This document shows, in pieces, positions 54,138 through 62,609 of a DNA stretch of 64,000 nucleotides. Source of the stretch: Sarcina ventriculi (GTDB lineage Bacteria > Bacillota > Clostridia > Clostridiales > Clostridiaceae); contig NZ_UAUL01000008.1 of the NCBI RefSeq assembly GCF_900456775.1, positions 62,001 to 126,000 of the forward strand, given 5' to 3'. The stretch's first letter is position 1. Every line of letters begins with the position of its first letter. Both the position numbers and the translations under genes were made by a program. The notes under the pieces are model-generated. The model was not told the origin of the DNA. It saw nothing but the letters and a program-made list of their open reading frames with translations, and made no database searches.

Positions 54138-54508
54138 AGAGAATAAAAAAAGAAAGTATTCTTATAATATTATTTGTAGTTTATTTATTGCAAGGAATGA
54201 TTCTATTTATAAATAATGAAAAAATAGGCACTATAAAAAATAATAATGAAGAAAATAAAATTTTAAATGAAGAAATTTTTGATAGTGATATAGGAATTAT
54301 TATACGAGAAATTAATAATTTAGGATTTGATATAGAAAGTATAGAAAAAGGAGCAAATAAAATAAGTGCAGATATTTTTATTAATTCATCAAAAGACAGT
54401 ATAGTAAATTCTTTGGAAAATTTAAAACAGTCTAATTATTTTATAGAAAGTTATACAATAAATAAAAACGATGGTATACATATAAAGCTTAAGGTTAAAA
54501 TATCGTAA
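54134..54508 (+). CDS. PilO-like membrane protein
   Basis: The 124-residue protein has a basic start, one membrane segment (about 8-27) and an extracytoplasmic domain. The domain carries a possible beta strand pair of the type seen in PilO (IGTIKNNNEENKILNEEIF, then IREINNLGFDIESIEKG and YTINKNDGIHIKLKVKI). PilN and PilO normally pair in the inner membrane to link PilM to the pilus platform. The call rests on topology and operon position. The start overlaps the preceding stop by four bases (ATGA). It is the last gene of the operon; no prepilin peptidase or retraction ATPase is in the window. Confidence 0.6.
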   Translation: MKRIKKESILIILFVVYLLQGMILFINNEKIGTIKNNNEENKILNEEIFDSDIGIIIREINNLGFDIESIEKGANKISADIFINSSKDSIVNSLENLKQSNYFIESYTINKNDGIHIKLKVKIS

Positions 54509-54531
54509 TACGAGGATTTAGTTGAAAATAA

Positions 54532-54560
54532 TTGCATTTATCATTATGTTTTGATAAAAT
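54532..54560 (+). promoter_or_regulatory. Probable promoter of efp
   Basis: TTGCAT (54532-54537) and TAAAAT (54555-54560) are spaced by 17 bases, with a TGA extension just before the -10 box, giving a start about 105 bases upstream of efp. Confidence 0.45.
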
Positions 54561-54672
54561 ATGATTGTTGTTTTAAAGAAATTTTAAAAGGATAGGTAGC
54601 TTAACTTAAGCATTTATTATGCAAAAACGGGCTATATTATAAAACGAATATTAAATTTTGGAGGGATAATAA

Positions 54673-55230
54673 ATGTTATCAGCAGGTGATTTAAGAAAAG
54701 GAACTACTTTTGAATTTGAAGGAAAAGTATTTACAGTTATAGACTTCTTACATGTAAAACCAGGTAAAGGGGCAGCTTTTGTAAGAACAAAATTAAGAAA
54801 TGTTATAGATGGGGGAGTTACAGATAAAACTTTTAACCCAACTGAAAAATTCCAAGAAGCAGTTATAGAAAGAAAAGAAATGCAATATTTATATACTGAT
54901 GGAGAATTATACTACTTCATGGATCAAGAAACTTTTGAACAAATTCCACTAAATCATGAAAAGGTTGAAGAAGCAATAAAATTCTTAAAAGAAAATATGT
55001 TTGCTATCATCAAATTCTACAAAGGAAATGCTTTCTCAGTTGAAGCTCCAAACTTTGTTGAATTATTAATAACAGAATGTGAACCAAGTGTTAAAGGAAA
55101 TACAGCTACAACTGCTATGAAAACTGCTGTAGTTGAAACAGGAGCAACTGTTATGGTTCCAATGTTTGTTGAAGAAGGTCAAACTATAAGAATAGATACA
55201 AGAACAGGAGAATACATGGAAAGAGTTTAA
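54673..55230 (+). CDS. efp: Elongation factor P
   Basis: EF-P eases peptide-bond formation at polyproline stalls. The 185-residue protein has the three-domain fold: [41 protein letters not shown] (KOW-like, lysine in PGKGAAF at the modified loop), an OB domain with [24 protein letters not shown], and the C-terminal OB domain ending [26 protein letters not shown]. No EpmA/EpmB-like modification gene lies near; the modification system of this organism is unknown. GGAGG precedes ATG 54673. Confidence 0.97.
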   Translation: MLSAGDLRKGTTFEFEGKVFTVIDFLHVKPGKGAAFVRTKLRNVIDGGVTDKTFNPTEKFQEAVIERKEMQYLYTDGELYYFMDQETFEQIPLNHEKVEEAIKFLKENMFAIIKFYKGNAFSVEAPNFVELLITECEPSVKGNTATTAMKTAVVETGATVMVPMFVEEGQTIRIDTRTGEYMERV

Positions 55231-55276
55231 TCTTTTTAAGTGTTTGTTTTGTTGTTTTAAATAAGTTTAAGATATT

Positions 55277-55306
55277 ACTACCATCATAAATTTTAAAGAT
55301 GGTAGT
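55277..55306 (+). terminator. Terminator of efp
   Basis: ACTACCATC (55277-55285) pairs perfectly with GATGGTAGT (55298-55306), followed by TTAATTTTATT. It lies 47 bases after the efp stop. Confidence 0.75.
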
Positions 55307-55360
55307 TTAATTTTATTCTAAACATTTAAAAATAAACTTCATAGGAGGTAGAATTTTTCT

Positions 55361-55723
55361 ATGGAAAAAATATATAATACTGTTTCAAATCTTAGAACTT
55401 TAATAAATGATGATTCTTTAGATAATAAAATGTTTAAAGAAAAGGTATTAGATTTGATTGAAAGTTTAGCAAATAAAATAGAAGAGATGCAAATTAATAT
55501 AGAGACGTTGGATGAAAATGTATCTCTTATAAATGATGATTTAAGTGAAGTTCAAGATGAAATTTTCGAGGAAGTAACTTTTGAAGAGTTAGAAGAATTC
55601 GAAGATGATTATGTGGAAACCATTTGTAATAATTGCAAAAAAGTTCTTTATGTTGAAAGATCGGTTTTAAAAAATAATGAGGAAATTCCGTGCCCTTATT
55701 GCAATAATAAATTTAAACCTTAA
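55361..55723 (+). CDS. CD1247-like protein with C-terminal zinc ribbon
   Basis: The 120-residue acidic soluble protein has an N-terminal coiled helical region (about 1-70, VSNLRTLINDD, KVLDLIESLANKIEEM), a short acid-rich stretch and a zinc ribbon CNNC near 90 and CPYC near 112. This is the layout of a small clostridial family known as CD1247 N-terminal-domain proteins, conserved next to efp and the spoIIIA operon. Function is unknown; the order efp-CD1247-spoIIIA is common in clostridia. AGGAGG precedes ATG 55361. A terminator follows. Confidence 0.8.
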   Translation: MEKIYNTVSNLRTLINDDSLDNKMFKEKVLDLIESLANKIEEMQINIETLDENVSLINDDLSEVQDEIFEEVTFEELEEFEDDYVETICNNCKKVLYVERSVLKNNEEIPCPYCNNKFKP

Positions 55724-55756
55724 AGACTTAGGTAAATTACCTAAGTCTTTTTTTTA
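55722..55756 (+). terminator. Terminator after the CD1247-like gene
   Basis: AAAGACTTAGGT (55722-55733) pairs with ACCTAAGTCTTT (55739-55750), followed by six or more T. The stem includes the end of the reading frame. Confidence 0.92.
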
Positions 55757-55826
55757 TAAAAATTTATGTAAAGTAGAATATTTTGTTATGTAAAGTAATA
55801 TTAATAAATTATAGGAGGGAATCTAA

Positions 55827-56711
55827 ATGAGAGATATATTAAATATATTATCTAATAATATATATGGTGAAATATGTAAAATAGAAAGCTTAGAAGATAT
55901 ACAAGAGATAAGATTAAACATAAATAAACCTATAATAATTTTAAGTAATAACAAAGAGATAATTTTAAATTATAAAGTTTTAGATAGTGATATAAAATCT
56001 ATTATGCAAAAAATAAGTAATTATTCTTTGTATGCTTTTGAGGAGGAGATAAGACAGGGATATATAACCATTGAAGGAGGGCATAGGGTTGGACTTTCAG
56101 GGCAATGTGTTATGGAGAGAGATAGAATAAAAACAATAAAAAATATATCTTCAATGAATATTAGAATATGTAAGGAGATTAAAGGTTGTTCGGGACATAT
56201 TATAAATAACATAATAGCAAATGGACAAGTTTTAAATACTTTGATAATATCTCCACCTAAGTGTGGTAAAACTACCATGTTGCGAGATTTAGCTAGAAAT
56301 ATTTCAAATGGAATAAGTTCAATGAATTTATTGGGAAAAAGAACAGTTATTATAGATGAAAGAAGTGAGATTGCAGCTTGTTTTAGAGGAATATCTCAAA
56401 TGGATGTAGGGCTTAGAACATCTGTTTATGATAGTTGTGCAAAAAGTGAAGGAATGTTAATGGCAATTAGAAGTATGGCTCCTGAGGTTATTGTATGCGA
56501 TGAAATAGGAACTTATAAAGATGTTGATTCTTTAGTTTTAGCTTATAATTCTGGGGTTAACATAATAGCTACAATACATGGAAATGATATTGAAGACCTT
56601 TATAAAAGACCAGTATTTAATAGCCTTTTAGAAAATAAAATTATAAAAAGAGTAGTAGTTCTTAGTAATAAAAAAGGTGTAGGCACTATAGAAAAAATAC
56701 TTTCAATTTAA
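55827..56711 (+). CDS. spoIIIAA: Stage III sporulation ATPase SpoIIIAA
   Basis: The 294-residue ATPase is the motor of the SpoIIIA channel that links mother cell and forespore. The nucleotide domain has a P-loop near residue 145 (PPKCGKTTMLRDL), a VIIDERSEIAACF strand, and VIVCDEIGTYKDV (Walker B); its relation to type IV secretion/pilus ATPases is known. RLNINKP and ISGG-like GHRVGLSGQ segments fit the family. The gene opens an eight-gene sporulation operon with small gaps. AGGAGG precedes ATG 55827. Confidence 0.96.
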   Translation: MRDILNILSNNIYGEICKIESLEDIQEIRLNINKPIIILSNNKEIILNYKVLDSDIKSIMQKISNYSLYAFEEEIRQGYITIEGGHRVGLSGQCVMERDRIKTIKNISSMNIRICKEIKGCSGHIINNIIANGQVLNTLIISPPKCGKTTMLRDLARNISNGISSMNLLGKRTVIIDERSEIAACFRGISQMDVGLRTSVYDSCAKSEGMLMAIRSMAPEVIVCDEIGTYKDVDSLVLAYNSGVNIIATIHGNDIEDLYKRPVFNSLLENKIIKRVVVLSNKKGVGTIEKILSI

Positions 56712-56726
56712 GAAGGAGGTATAGCA

Positions 56727-57242
56727 TTGAAATTAATACTTCTTTTATCTATAGTTGTGATTTGTAGCTTTATAGGATTTAGCTATGGAGAAGAATTTTT
56801 AAAGAGAACTAATCAGTTAAAAGAACTTTTAAGGATAGTGATAGAACTTGAAAATGAAATAGTATATTCACACACACCTCTTCCTGAATGCTTAAAAAAA
56901 ATAGCATTAAAAACCAAAGAACCTCTTAAAAAGCTTTTAGAGGTTGTTGAAGAAAAACTTATTAAAAATGAAGTTTTAGATGTGTATGATGCTTTTTTAA
57001 GAGGAATTAATGATGAAAAAGAAAATCTAAGTTTAAAACAAGAACATTATGATATAATTTTAGATCTTTCTAAATCTTTAGGGGAAACTAGCATAGATAA
57101 TCAACATAATATATTTTCTTTAGCTAAAGAAAAACTTAAAAGAGAGATTGAGGAAACTGAAAAGGAAAGTAAAAAAAACACTAAAGCGTATAGAAGTTTA
57201 GGGCTTGGAATTGGTCTTATGATAGTAATATTTTTAATGTAA
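56727..57242 (+). CDS. spoIIIAB: Stage III sporulation protein SpoIIIAB
   Basis: The 171-residue protein has a membrane segment at the start (about 2-18), a cytosolic helical domain (about 25-150) and a second span (about 157-171). It resembles GspF-type platform proteins, as known for SpoIIIAB. TTG 56727 follows AAGGAGG (56713-56719) at seven bases. RTNQLKELLRIVIELENEIVYSHTPLPECL is the conserved segment after the first span. It sits 15 bases after spoIIIAA. Confidence 0.95.
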   Translation: MKLILLLSIVVICSFIGFSYGEEFLKRTNQLKELLRIVIELENEIVYSHTPLPECLKKIALKTKEPLKKLLEVVEEKLIKNEVLDVYDAFLRGINDEKENLSLKQEHYDIILDLSKSLGETSIDNQHNIFSLAKEKLKREIEETEKESKKNTKAYRSLGLGIGLMIVIFLM

Positions 57243-57257
57243 GGTTTGGTGGAATTT

Positions 57258-57455
57258 ATGTTAGATGTAAGTTTAGTGTTTAAAATAGCAGGAGTTGGAA
57301 TAGTTCTTCTTATAATGGATAAGATTTTAGAGAATAATGGGAAAAAAGATATTGCGACATTGGTAAACCTAGTTGGATTAATAATAATATTAACAGCAGT
57401 AGTAACATTAGTTTACAATCTCTTTGATACTGTAAAAACTATGTTTATGCTTTAG
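57258..57455 (+). CDS. spoIIIAC: Stage III sporulation protein SpoIIIAC
   Basis: The 65-residue protein has two membrane segments (about 5-25 and 36-56) and the family pattern MLDVSLVFKIAGVGIVLL. SpoIIIAC is the smallest membrane protein of the mother-cell channel. TTG 57246 would add four residues but lies too close to AAGG; ATG 57258, after GGTGG, gives the family-typical length of about 65. It is close behind spoIIIAB. Confidence 0.93.
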   Translation: MLDVSLVFKIAGVGIVLLIMDKILENNGKKDIATLVNLVGLIIILTAVVTLVYNLFDTVKTMFML

Positions 57456-57463
57456 GTGAAAAA

Positions 57464-57850
57464 ATGGATGCAGTTATACAAGTTGTAACATTTTCTTTAG
57501 TTGTAATGTTTTTATATCTTGTCTTAAAGGAAAGTAAAAGTACGGTAGCATCTATGTTGCTTTTAATATCAGGAATAATAATATACATATTTATATTTCC
57601 TTATGTAAAAGAAATTATGGAATTTGTGAAAACTATGACAAATAGTTCTGGAATTGATGTTACCTATATTCAGATAGTTATGAAAATAATAGCTATATCT
57701 TATTTAGCAACTTTTTCTTCTGTATTGTGCAAAGATGTAGGAATTAATAGTATAGCAACTAAAGTTGAATTTACAGCTAAAATAATGATATTACTTCTAG
57801 CTATGCCAATTATGAAGAATGTATTAGATTCTATATTGAAAATATTGTAG
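57464..57850 (+). CDS. spoIIIAD: Stage III sporulation protein SpoIIIAD
   Basis: The 128-residue protein has three or four membrane segments (about 3-20, 27-48, 65-85, 103-125) and the SpoIIIAD/AC-like core with YIQIVMKIIAISYLATFSSVLCKDVGINSIATKVE. It is a membrane subunit of the SpoIIIA complex. The gene lies eight bases after spoIIIAC with AGGTG before ATG 57464, so it is coupled. Confidence 0.95.
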   Translation: MDAVIQVVTFSLVVMFLYLVLKESKSTVASMLLLISGIIIYIFIFPYVKEIMEFVKTMTNSSGIDVTYIQIVMKIIAISYLATFSSVLCKDVGINSIATKVEFTAKIMILLLAMPIMKNVLDSILKIL

Positions 57851-57859
57851 GAGGAGTTT

Positions 57860-59056
57860 ATGAAAAGACTAGTTAAAATAATGATTTTATGTTTAACATT
57901 TATTTTGTTTATAGCAACTCCTGCATATGGAACTGATGTGGATGATGAAGATATAAACAACATGCTTATAGAAGCACAAGAAGAGTTAAATAGTGACTCT
58001 AGAATGGAAAAGTTTTATAAATATATAAATAACTTAAAAATAGAAGATGAACTTTTAAGTGGACTAAATCCTAAAGAATATATAGCAAGTTATTTAACCA
58101 GTAAAGAAGATCCTATATCTTTTAAAACTATTGGAAATTCTATAATAAGTTTTTTATTTAGAGAAATTAAAGCAACTATGTCTTTAGTTGTATCTATATT
58201 AGTTATATCACTTTTAAGTGCTTTACTTAAAAATATACAGGATGCTTTTTCAAACGATGATGGTATAACTTCAATAGCTTTTTTTGCATGTTATGCAGTG
58301 CTTATAATGCTTTTATCAAAAAGCTTTTTAATATCTTTAGATGTAGCTAAAGAAGTTTTCAAAAACATAGTTGAATTTATGAATGTCTTGGTTCCAGTTC
58401 TTATATTTTTAATAAGTTCTGCAGGGGGAATAACATCAGCCCTTACAATAGATCCAATAGTACTTGCAGCAATTTCTATAACACCTAGAATATATACAAA
58501 TTTTATTTTCCCACTTATATTAATTTATTTAGCATTATTATTTGCAAATAATATAAGTAAAGAATTTAGTATTGCTGGTCTTTGCAAATTTTTAAAGCAA
58601 ACGATAATGCTTTGTCAGGGATTTATTTTAATGATTTTTGTAACAATTTTAGGTATAAGAGGAATGACAGCAAATACATTAGACGCAGTTACTAAGAAAA
58701 GTATAAAATTTGCTATGGATAATTTTATACCTGTCGTTGGTAAAGCTTTTTCAGATGCTATAAGTACTTTAGCTGCTTGTTCTTTAGCTATGAAGAGTGT
58801 TATAAGCACTTTAGGTGTTTTAATATTAATTTTAATTGCTGTGTATCCGATAATAAAAATATTCATAGTATCGATAAGTTTAAAGCTTACAGGAGCTATA
58901 TTAGAGCCTGTAGTTGATTCAAAGATTTCAAGCAGTGTAAGTATGGTAGGAGAAGCTTTAACACTTGTTATGTCTTGCGTGATATGCATAAGTATAATGT
59001 TTTTTATAATGATTTCCATGATGGCATCATCTGGTAAATTTATTGTAGGAGGTTAA
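57860..59056 (+). CDS. spoIIIAE: Stage III sporulation protein SpoIIIAE
   Basis: The 398-residue protein has a signal-like segment (about 5-23), an extracytoplasmic acidic domain (about 25-95) and about eight membrane spans after. LVPVLIFLISSAGGITSALTIDPIVLAAI and the RGMTANTLDAVTKKSIKFAMDNFIPVVGKAFSDA segment are typical. It forms the main membrane part of the SpoIIIA channel. GGAGG precedes ATG 57860; spoIIIAF starts one base after its stop. Confidence 0.96.
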   Translation: MKRLVKIMILCLTFILFIATPAYGTDVDDEDINNMLIEAQEELNSDSRMEKFYKYINNLKIEDELLSGLNPKEYIASYLTSKEDPISFKTIGNSIISFLFREIKATMSLVVSILVISLLSALLKNIQDAFSNDDGITSIAFFACYAVLIMLLSKSFLISLDVAKEVFKNIVEFMNVLVPVLIFLISSAGGITSALTIDPIVLAAISITPRIYTNFIFPLILIYLALLFANNISKEFSIAGLCKFLKQTIMLCQGFILMIFVTILGIRGMTANTLDAVTKKSIKFAMDNFIPVVGKAFSDAISTLAACSLAMKSVISTLGVLILILIAVYPIIKIFIVSISLKLTGAILEPVVDSKISSSVSMVGEALTLVMSCVICISIMFFIMISMMASSGKFIVGG

Positions 59057-59057
59057 T

Positions 59058-59615
59058 GTGGAAAATTTAAAGAGTTTAGCAGTAACCCTTACAACATTAA
59101 TAATATTTGTTTCTATGGCAAATGTAATACTTCCAAGAAATTCTATGAAAAATCATGTTAAATTTGTTTTGTCATTAATAGTTTTAGCAGCGATGGTGAT
59201 TCCTATAACTAATATACTCTCCTTAGGGAAAAATTTAGATAATTATGATTTAGAATCCATAGTTTTAGAAGATGAGTCTTATGAAAAAACTTTTAACGAA
59301 AAGGAATATAATAGCGATTTTATGATGAATAGTTTAAAAAAAACTATGCAAAATTCATTAAATAATAAGTTTAATGGTAATAATTTCACTGTGGAAATGG
59401 AGGGAGATATAGATATAGGAAATGCTGTAGTTGATATAACAAATGTTTTAATAGAGGTTTCAAGTAAGCAAGTTAGCAAAATACAAAAGGTTATAATAGG
59501 GGATATAGACAGTAATTATGCTGATGAATCTGATAATTTTAAAAATGAAATTAAAGATTTTTTATCAGAGGAATTTGGTATAGATAAAGATGTTATAAAG
59601 ATTAATTATGTATAA
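59058..59615 (+). CDS. spoIIIAF: Stage III sporulation protein SpoIIIAF
   Basis: The 185-residue protein has two membrane segments at the start (about 5-23 and 33-53) and a mother-cell-exterior domain (about 60-185) resembling the ring-forming fold of SpoIIIAG/AH. The tail FLSEEFGIDKDVIKINYV is family-typical. GTG 59058 with GTAGGAGG upstream is used; ATG 59056 is out of frame. It directly follows spoIIIAE. Confidence 0.93.
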   Translation: MENLKSLAVTLTTLIIFVSMANVILPRNSMKNHVKFVLSLIVLAAMVIPITNILSLGKNLDNYDLESIVLEDESYEKTFNEKEYNSDFMMNSLKKTMQNSLNNKFNGNNFTVEMEGDIDIGNAVVDITNVLIEVSSKQVSKIQKVIIGDIDSNYADESDNFKNEIKDFLSEEFGIDKDVIKINYV

Positions 59616-59636
59616 ATCTTTAAGGGGAGATAAATT

Positions 59637-60239
59637 ATGAATATAGGTGATCTTAAGGACAAGCTACAAAAATCTTTAAGGCAAAAAAATATTAAGAATT
59701 TAATATTAATTTTATTAGTTACTATAATGTGTTATTTAAGTTTGTCATATTTTACAAATGTAAACAATATATCTAATAGTGAAGATTTAAATAAGTCTAA
59801 TGTATCCACATATAGTTTAGAGGGGGTTGAAAGTATATCAGCTTATGAAGAAAAGCAACAACAGGATTTAAAAAATTTGCTAGAAAAAATGGATGGTGTA
59901 GGTAGTGTGGAGGTTAAAATAAACTATGAAAGTAGTGAAGTTAAAGTTCCAGCTATAGATAGTAATACTCAAAAAAATACTACAGAAGAAGCTGACACAG
60001 ACGGTGGTGTTAGAAATAATACAGAAGTTAGTAGTGATGATTCCATAGTTATGACAAATGGAAATGAGCCATTAGTGCTTCAAACCAATAAACCAAATAT
60101 AACAGGAATAATAATTGTTGCAGAAGGTGGTACAGACAGCAAGATAAAATACAATATACAAAAGGCTGTGTCTAGTCTTTATGATATAGGTATGGATAAA
60201 GTTAATGTGTTATCTATGAAAGAAAATTCTAGTAATTAA
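59637..60239 (+). CDS. spoIIIAG: Stage III sporulation protein SpoIIIAG
   Basis: The 200-residue protein has one membrane segment (about 20-40) and an extracytoplasmic ring-building-motif domain (about 70-195) with an asparagine/threonine-rich insert between its halves. LLEKMDGVGSVEVKINYESS and ITGIIIVAEGGTDSKIKYNIQKAVSSLY are family motifs. SpoIIIAG rings form a channel across the intermembrane space of the engulfed forespore. AAGGGG precedes ATG 59637. Confidence 0.95.
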   Translation: MNIGDLKDKLQKSLRQKNIKNLILILLVTIMCYLSLSYFTNVNNISNSEDLNKSNVSTYSLEGVESISAYEEKQQQDLKNLLEKMDGVGSVEVKINYESSEVKVPAIDSNTQKNTTEEADTDGGVRNNTEVSSDDSIVMTNGNEPLVLQTNKPNITGIIIVAEGGTDSKIKYNIQKAVSSLYDIGMDKVNVLSMKENSSN

Positions 60240-60254
60240 TGGGGAGAGGGTAGA

Positions 60255-60770
60255 ATGAATAAAAAACAAGCAGGGATAATAGTTACATTATTATCATTAA
60301 TAGTATGTGTAGGAATATTAGCAGTTAGAGTAAATAGTGGAATGGGAGGTTTAGATTTATCAACACTTTCAACAGACGGAAATAGCCAAAATGAAGATGA
60401 TACAGATACAACTGTTTCAGATACTAGTGCTAATTATTTTTATGATTCAAAAAGTGCAAGAGAACAATCAGATTCTAACTATATAAAAGGTTTAGAAGCA
60501 ATAATCGAAGCTGATAATACAGATGCTACACAAAAGCAAGAAGCTAATGCTAAATTAGAGGCAAAGACAACTGCAATGGCAAATGAATCAAGAATAGAAC
60601 TTAGCATAACAGGTAAGGGATATGAAGAGGCTTTATGTTATATAGATGATAATAAAGCTAGAGTAATTGTTAAAAATGCAAGTAAGTTAACTCAAGATCA
60701 AGTAAATGAAATACAAGATATAGTTTTAAATATAGCTAAGATATATGATGTAAGTATAGAATGTAAATAA
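60255..60770 (+). CDS. spoIIIAH: Stage III sporulation protein SpoIIIAH
   Basis: The 171-residue protein has one membrane segment (about 7-25), an acidic linker and the EscJ/PrgK-like ring domain (about 70-171) that pairs with forespore SpoIIQ. FYDSKSAREQSDSNYIKGLEAII and SKLTQDQVNEIQDIVLNIAKIYDVS are typical. It ends the spoIIIA operon. GGGGAGAGGG precedes ATG 60255. Confidence 0.95.
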   Translation: MNKKQAGIIVTLLSLIVCVGILAVRVNSGMGGLDLSTLSTDGNSQNEDDTDTTVSDTSANYFYDSKSAREQSDSNYIKGLEAIIEADNTDATQKQEANAKLEAKTTAMANESRIELSITGKGYEEALCYIDDNKARVIVKNASKLTQDQVNEIQDIVLNIAKIYDVSIECK

Positions 60771-60850
60771 TTATTTGTATTGATTTTATTTATTTGCTAT
60801 AATGAACCTATAATTGAGTTTTAATGGAAGTTATAGGAGGGTTCAACTTT

Positions 60851-61231
60851 ATGAGTGAAGTTAATAAGGATGATGTTAATTTAGGTATAGTTAAGATATC
60901 CGATGAAGTTATAAGTGTTGTAGCAGCAGTAGCATCCTCGGAAATAAAAGGAGTAGTTGAAATTGGACATTGCCTTGTTTCTGCAAATAATAAGTTTTCT
61001 AAGAAGGGGCTAGGCAAGGGTGTTAAGGTTTCTGTTGATAATGAAGAAGCTATAATAGAGATGGCTATATCAGTTGAATATGGAATTAAAATACCAGATT
61101 TGGTATATAAGGTTCAAGATAATGTAAAAAACACGGTGCAAGCTATAACAGGGCTAAAAGTATCAATGGTGAACATATATGTACAAAATATAGTTATCTT
61201 AAAGGATAAAAATGAAATATTAGATAAATAA
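60851..61231 (+). CDS. Asp23/Gls24-family envelope-stress protein
   Basis: The protein of 126 residues matches the Asp23/YqhY family: ISDEVISVVAAVASSEIKGVVEI, then VEYGIKIPDLVYKVQDNVKNTVQAITGLKVSMVNIYVQNIV. YqhY-type proteins adjoin lipid or acetyl-CoA-carboxylase genes in Bacillus; here the context is spoIIIAH upstream and nusB downstream, the clostridial arrangement. ATG 60824 would add nine residues but lies before the ribosome-binding site AGGAGG (60835-60840); ATG 60851 is preferred. A terminator follows. Confidence 0.9.
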   Translation: MSEVNKDDVNLGIVKISDEVISVVAAVASSEIKGVVEIGHCLVSANNKFSKKGLGKGVKVSVDNEEAIIEMAISVEYGIKIPDLVYKVQDNVKNTVQAITGLKVSMVNIYVQNIVILKDKNEILDK

Positions 61232-61235
61232 TGAT

Positions 61236-61264
61236 CACCCTCTGTTTACAGAGGGTGTTTCTTT
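61236..61264 (+). terminator. Terminator of asp23
   Basis: CACCCTCTG (61236-61244) pairs perfectly with CAGAGGGTG (61249-61257), followed by TTTCTTT. Confidence 0.92.
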
Positions 61265-61350
61265 ATGTTAATGTTATAATGCTATGATTAATAAAGTTTA
61301 TTAAGATAATAATATAAACGAAGGAAAATAATTAGGAGGATAAATATATA

Positions 61351-61755
61351 ATGAACAGAGCAAAATCAAGAGAGTACTTACTACAATTAGTTTATCAAAT
61401 GGAGATTACAGGGGATACTCCTGAAGAAACTTTTAATGGTTTTATGGAAAATAATGAAGATAAAAAAGATAACTTAGATTTAGACTATATAAAATCAGCA
61501 TTAGAAGGAATAAAATTAAATAAAGAAAACATAGACAGCAAAATATCTGCTCAATTAGTAAATTGGAAATTAAACAGAATATCTAAGGTTAATTTAGCGA
61601 TACTTGAGGTTGCGGTTTATGAGATGTTATTTAAAGAAGATATACCAGAGAAAGTTTCTATAAATGAGGCGATAGAACTATGTAAAAAATACTCTGATGA
61701 TAAATCAGTAGCATTTATAAATGGGGTATTAGACAAGGCATATAAAAATCTTTAG
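61351..61755 (+). CDS. nusB: Transcription antitermination factor NusB
   Basis: NusB binds boxA RNA with S10 and supports rRNA antitermination. The 134-residue all-helical protein has MNRAKSREYLLQLVYQMEI at the start, LVNWKLNRISKVNLAILEVAVYEMLF, and KVSINEAIELCKKYSDDKSVAFINGVLDKAYKN at the end, the standard family pattern. It opens the nusB-folD-xseA-xseB run. AGGAGG precedes ATG 61351. Confidence 0.96.
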   Translation: MNRAKSREYLLQLVYQMEITGDTPEETFNGFMENNEDKKDNLDLDYIKSALEGIKLNKENIDSKISAQLVNWKLNRISKVNLAILEVAVYEMLFKEDIPEKVSINEAIELCKKYSDDKSVAFINGVLDKAYKNL

Positions 61756-61779
61756 TTTTAATTAGGGGGATTGATTATT

Positions 61780-62607
61780 TTGGGAAATATAATAAATGGA
61801 AGAGAAATATCAAATAATATTAAGGATGAAATAAGGGAATATGTAAAAAATGAAAAGTTTAAAGTTCCTAAAATAGTATCAATATTAGTTGGAAATGACG
61901 GAGGCTCTATCTATTATCAAAATTATCAAGAGAAATCTTCAAGAGATTTAGGTATTGATTTTGAAAAAATAATATTAGATGAAACTACAGATGAAAAAAT
62001 TTTAGAAGATATTATTTTAAAACTAAATAATGATGATAATGTAGATGGAATAATGCTTCTTCTACCTCTTCCAAAGCACATAGATGAAAAAAGAATAACA
62101 AATTTAATAAGCTATAAAAAAGATTTAGATTGTTTATCTGATGTAAGCATAGGAAGATTTTATAAAGGAGAAAAATCATTTATTCCATGTACACCGTATA
62201 GTGTTATAACGCTTCTTAAAAGATCAAATGTAGAATTATTAGGAAAACATGTGGTTATAATAGGTAGAAGTAATATAGTAGGAAAGCCGTTAATTCAAAT
62301 GTTTTTAAATGAAAATTCAACAGTTACAGTATGTCATTCTAAAACTAATAATTTAAAAGAAATAACAAAATGTGCTGACATATTAGTAGTTGCTATAGGA
62401 AAACCTAAATTTATAGATGATAGCTATGTAAAAGAAGATGCAATTGTTATAGATGTTGGGACATCTAATGTAGATGGACAAATAACAGGAGATGTAGATT
62501 TTGACAAAGTGGTTTCTAAAGCATCTATGATAAGTAAAGTTCCAGGAGGAGTAGGCGCTTTAACTACGGTGTTATTATTTAAAAATCTATGTGAAGGATT
62601 GAAATAA
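61780..62607 (+). CDS. folD: Bifunctional methylenetetrahydrofolate dehydrogenase/cyclohydrolase
   Basis: FolD interconverts 5,10-methylene- and 10-formyl-tetrahydrofolate, using NADP. The protein of 275 residues has the cyclohydrolase tyrosine/lysine region (YYQNYQEKSSRDLGI), the NAD(P) loop IGRSNIVGKPL, PLPKHIDEKRI and the family-typical PGGVGALTTVLLFKN end. TTG 61771 abuts the ribosome-binding site AGGGGGA; TTG 61780, nine bases after it, is preferred and gives MGNIINGREIS. The cyclodeaminase-family protein at 24313 may cover an overlapping folate step. It follows nusB by 24 bases. Confidence 0.95.
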   Translation: MGNIINGREISNNIKDEIREYVKNEKFKVPKIVSILVGNDGGSIYYQNYQEKSSRDLGIDFEKIILDETTDEKILEDIILKLNNDDNVDGIMLLLPLPKHIDEKRITNLISYKKDLDCLSDVSIGRFYKGEKSFIPCTPYSVITLLKRSNVELLGKHVVIIGRSNIVGKPLIQMFLNENSTVTVCHSKTNNLKEITKCADILVVAIGKPKFIDDSYVKEDAIVIDVGTSNVDGQITGDVDFDKVVSKASMISKVPGGVGALTTVLLFKNLCEGLK

Positions 62608-62609
62608 CT

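Noticed and set aside
60808-61017. Minus-strand frame opposite the asp23 gene
   Set aside because: Shadow frame of a clear gene on the plus strand.
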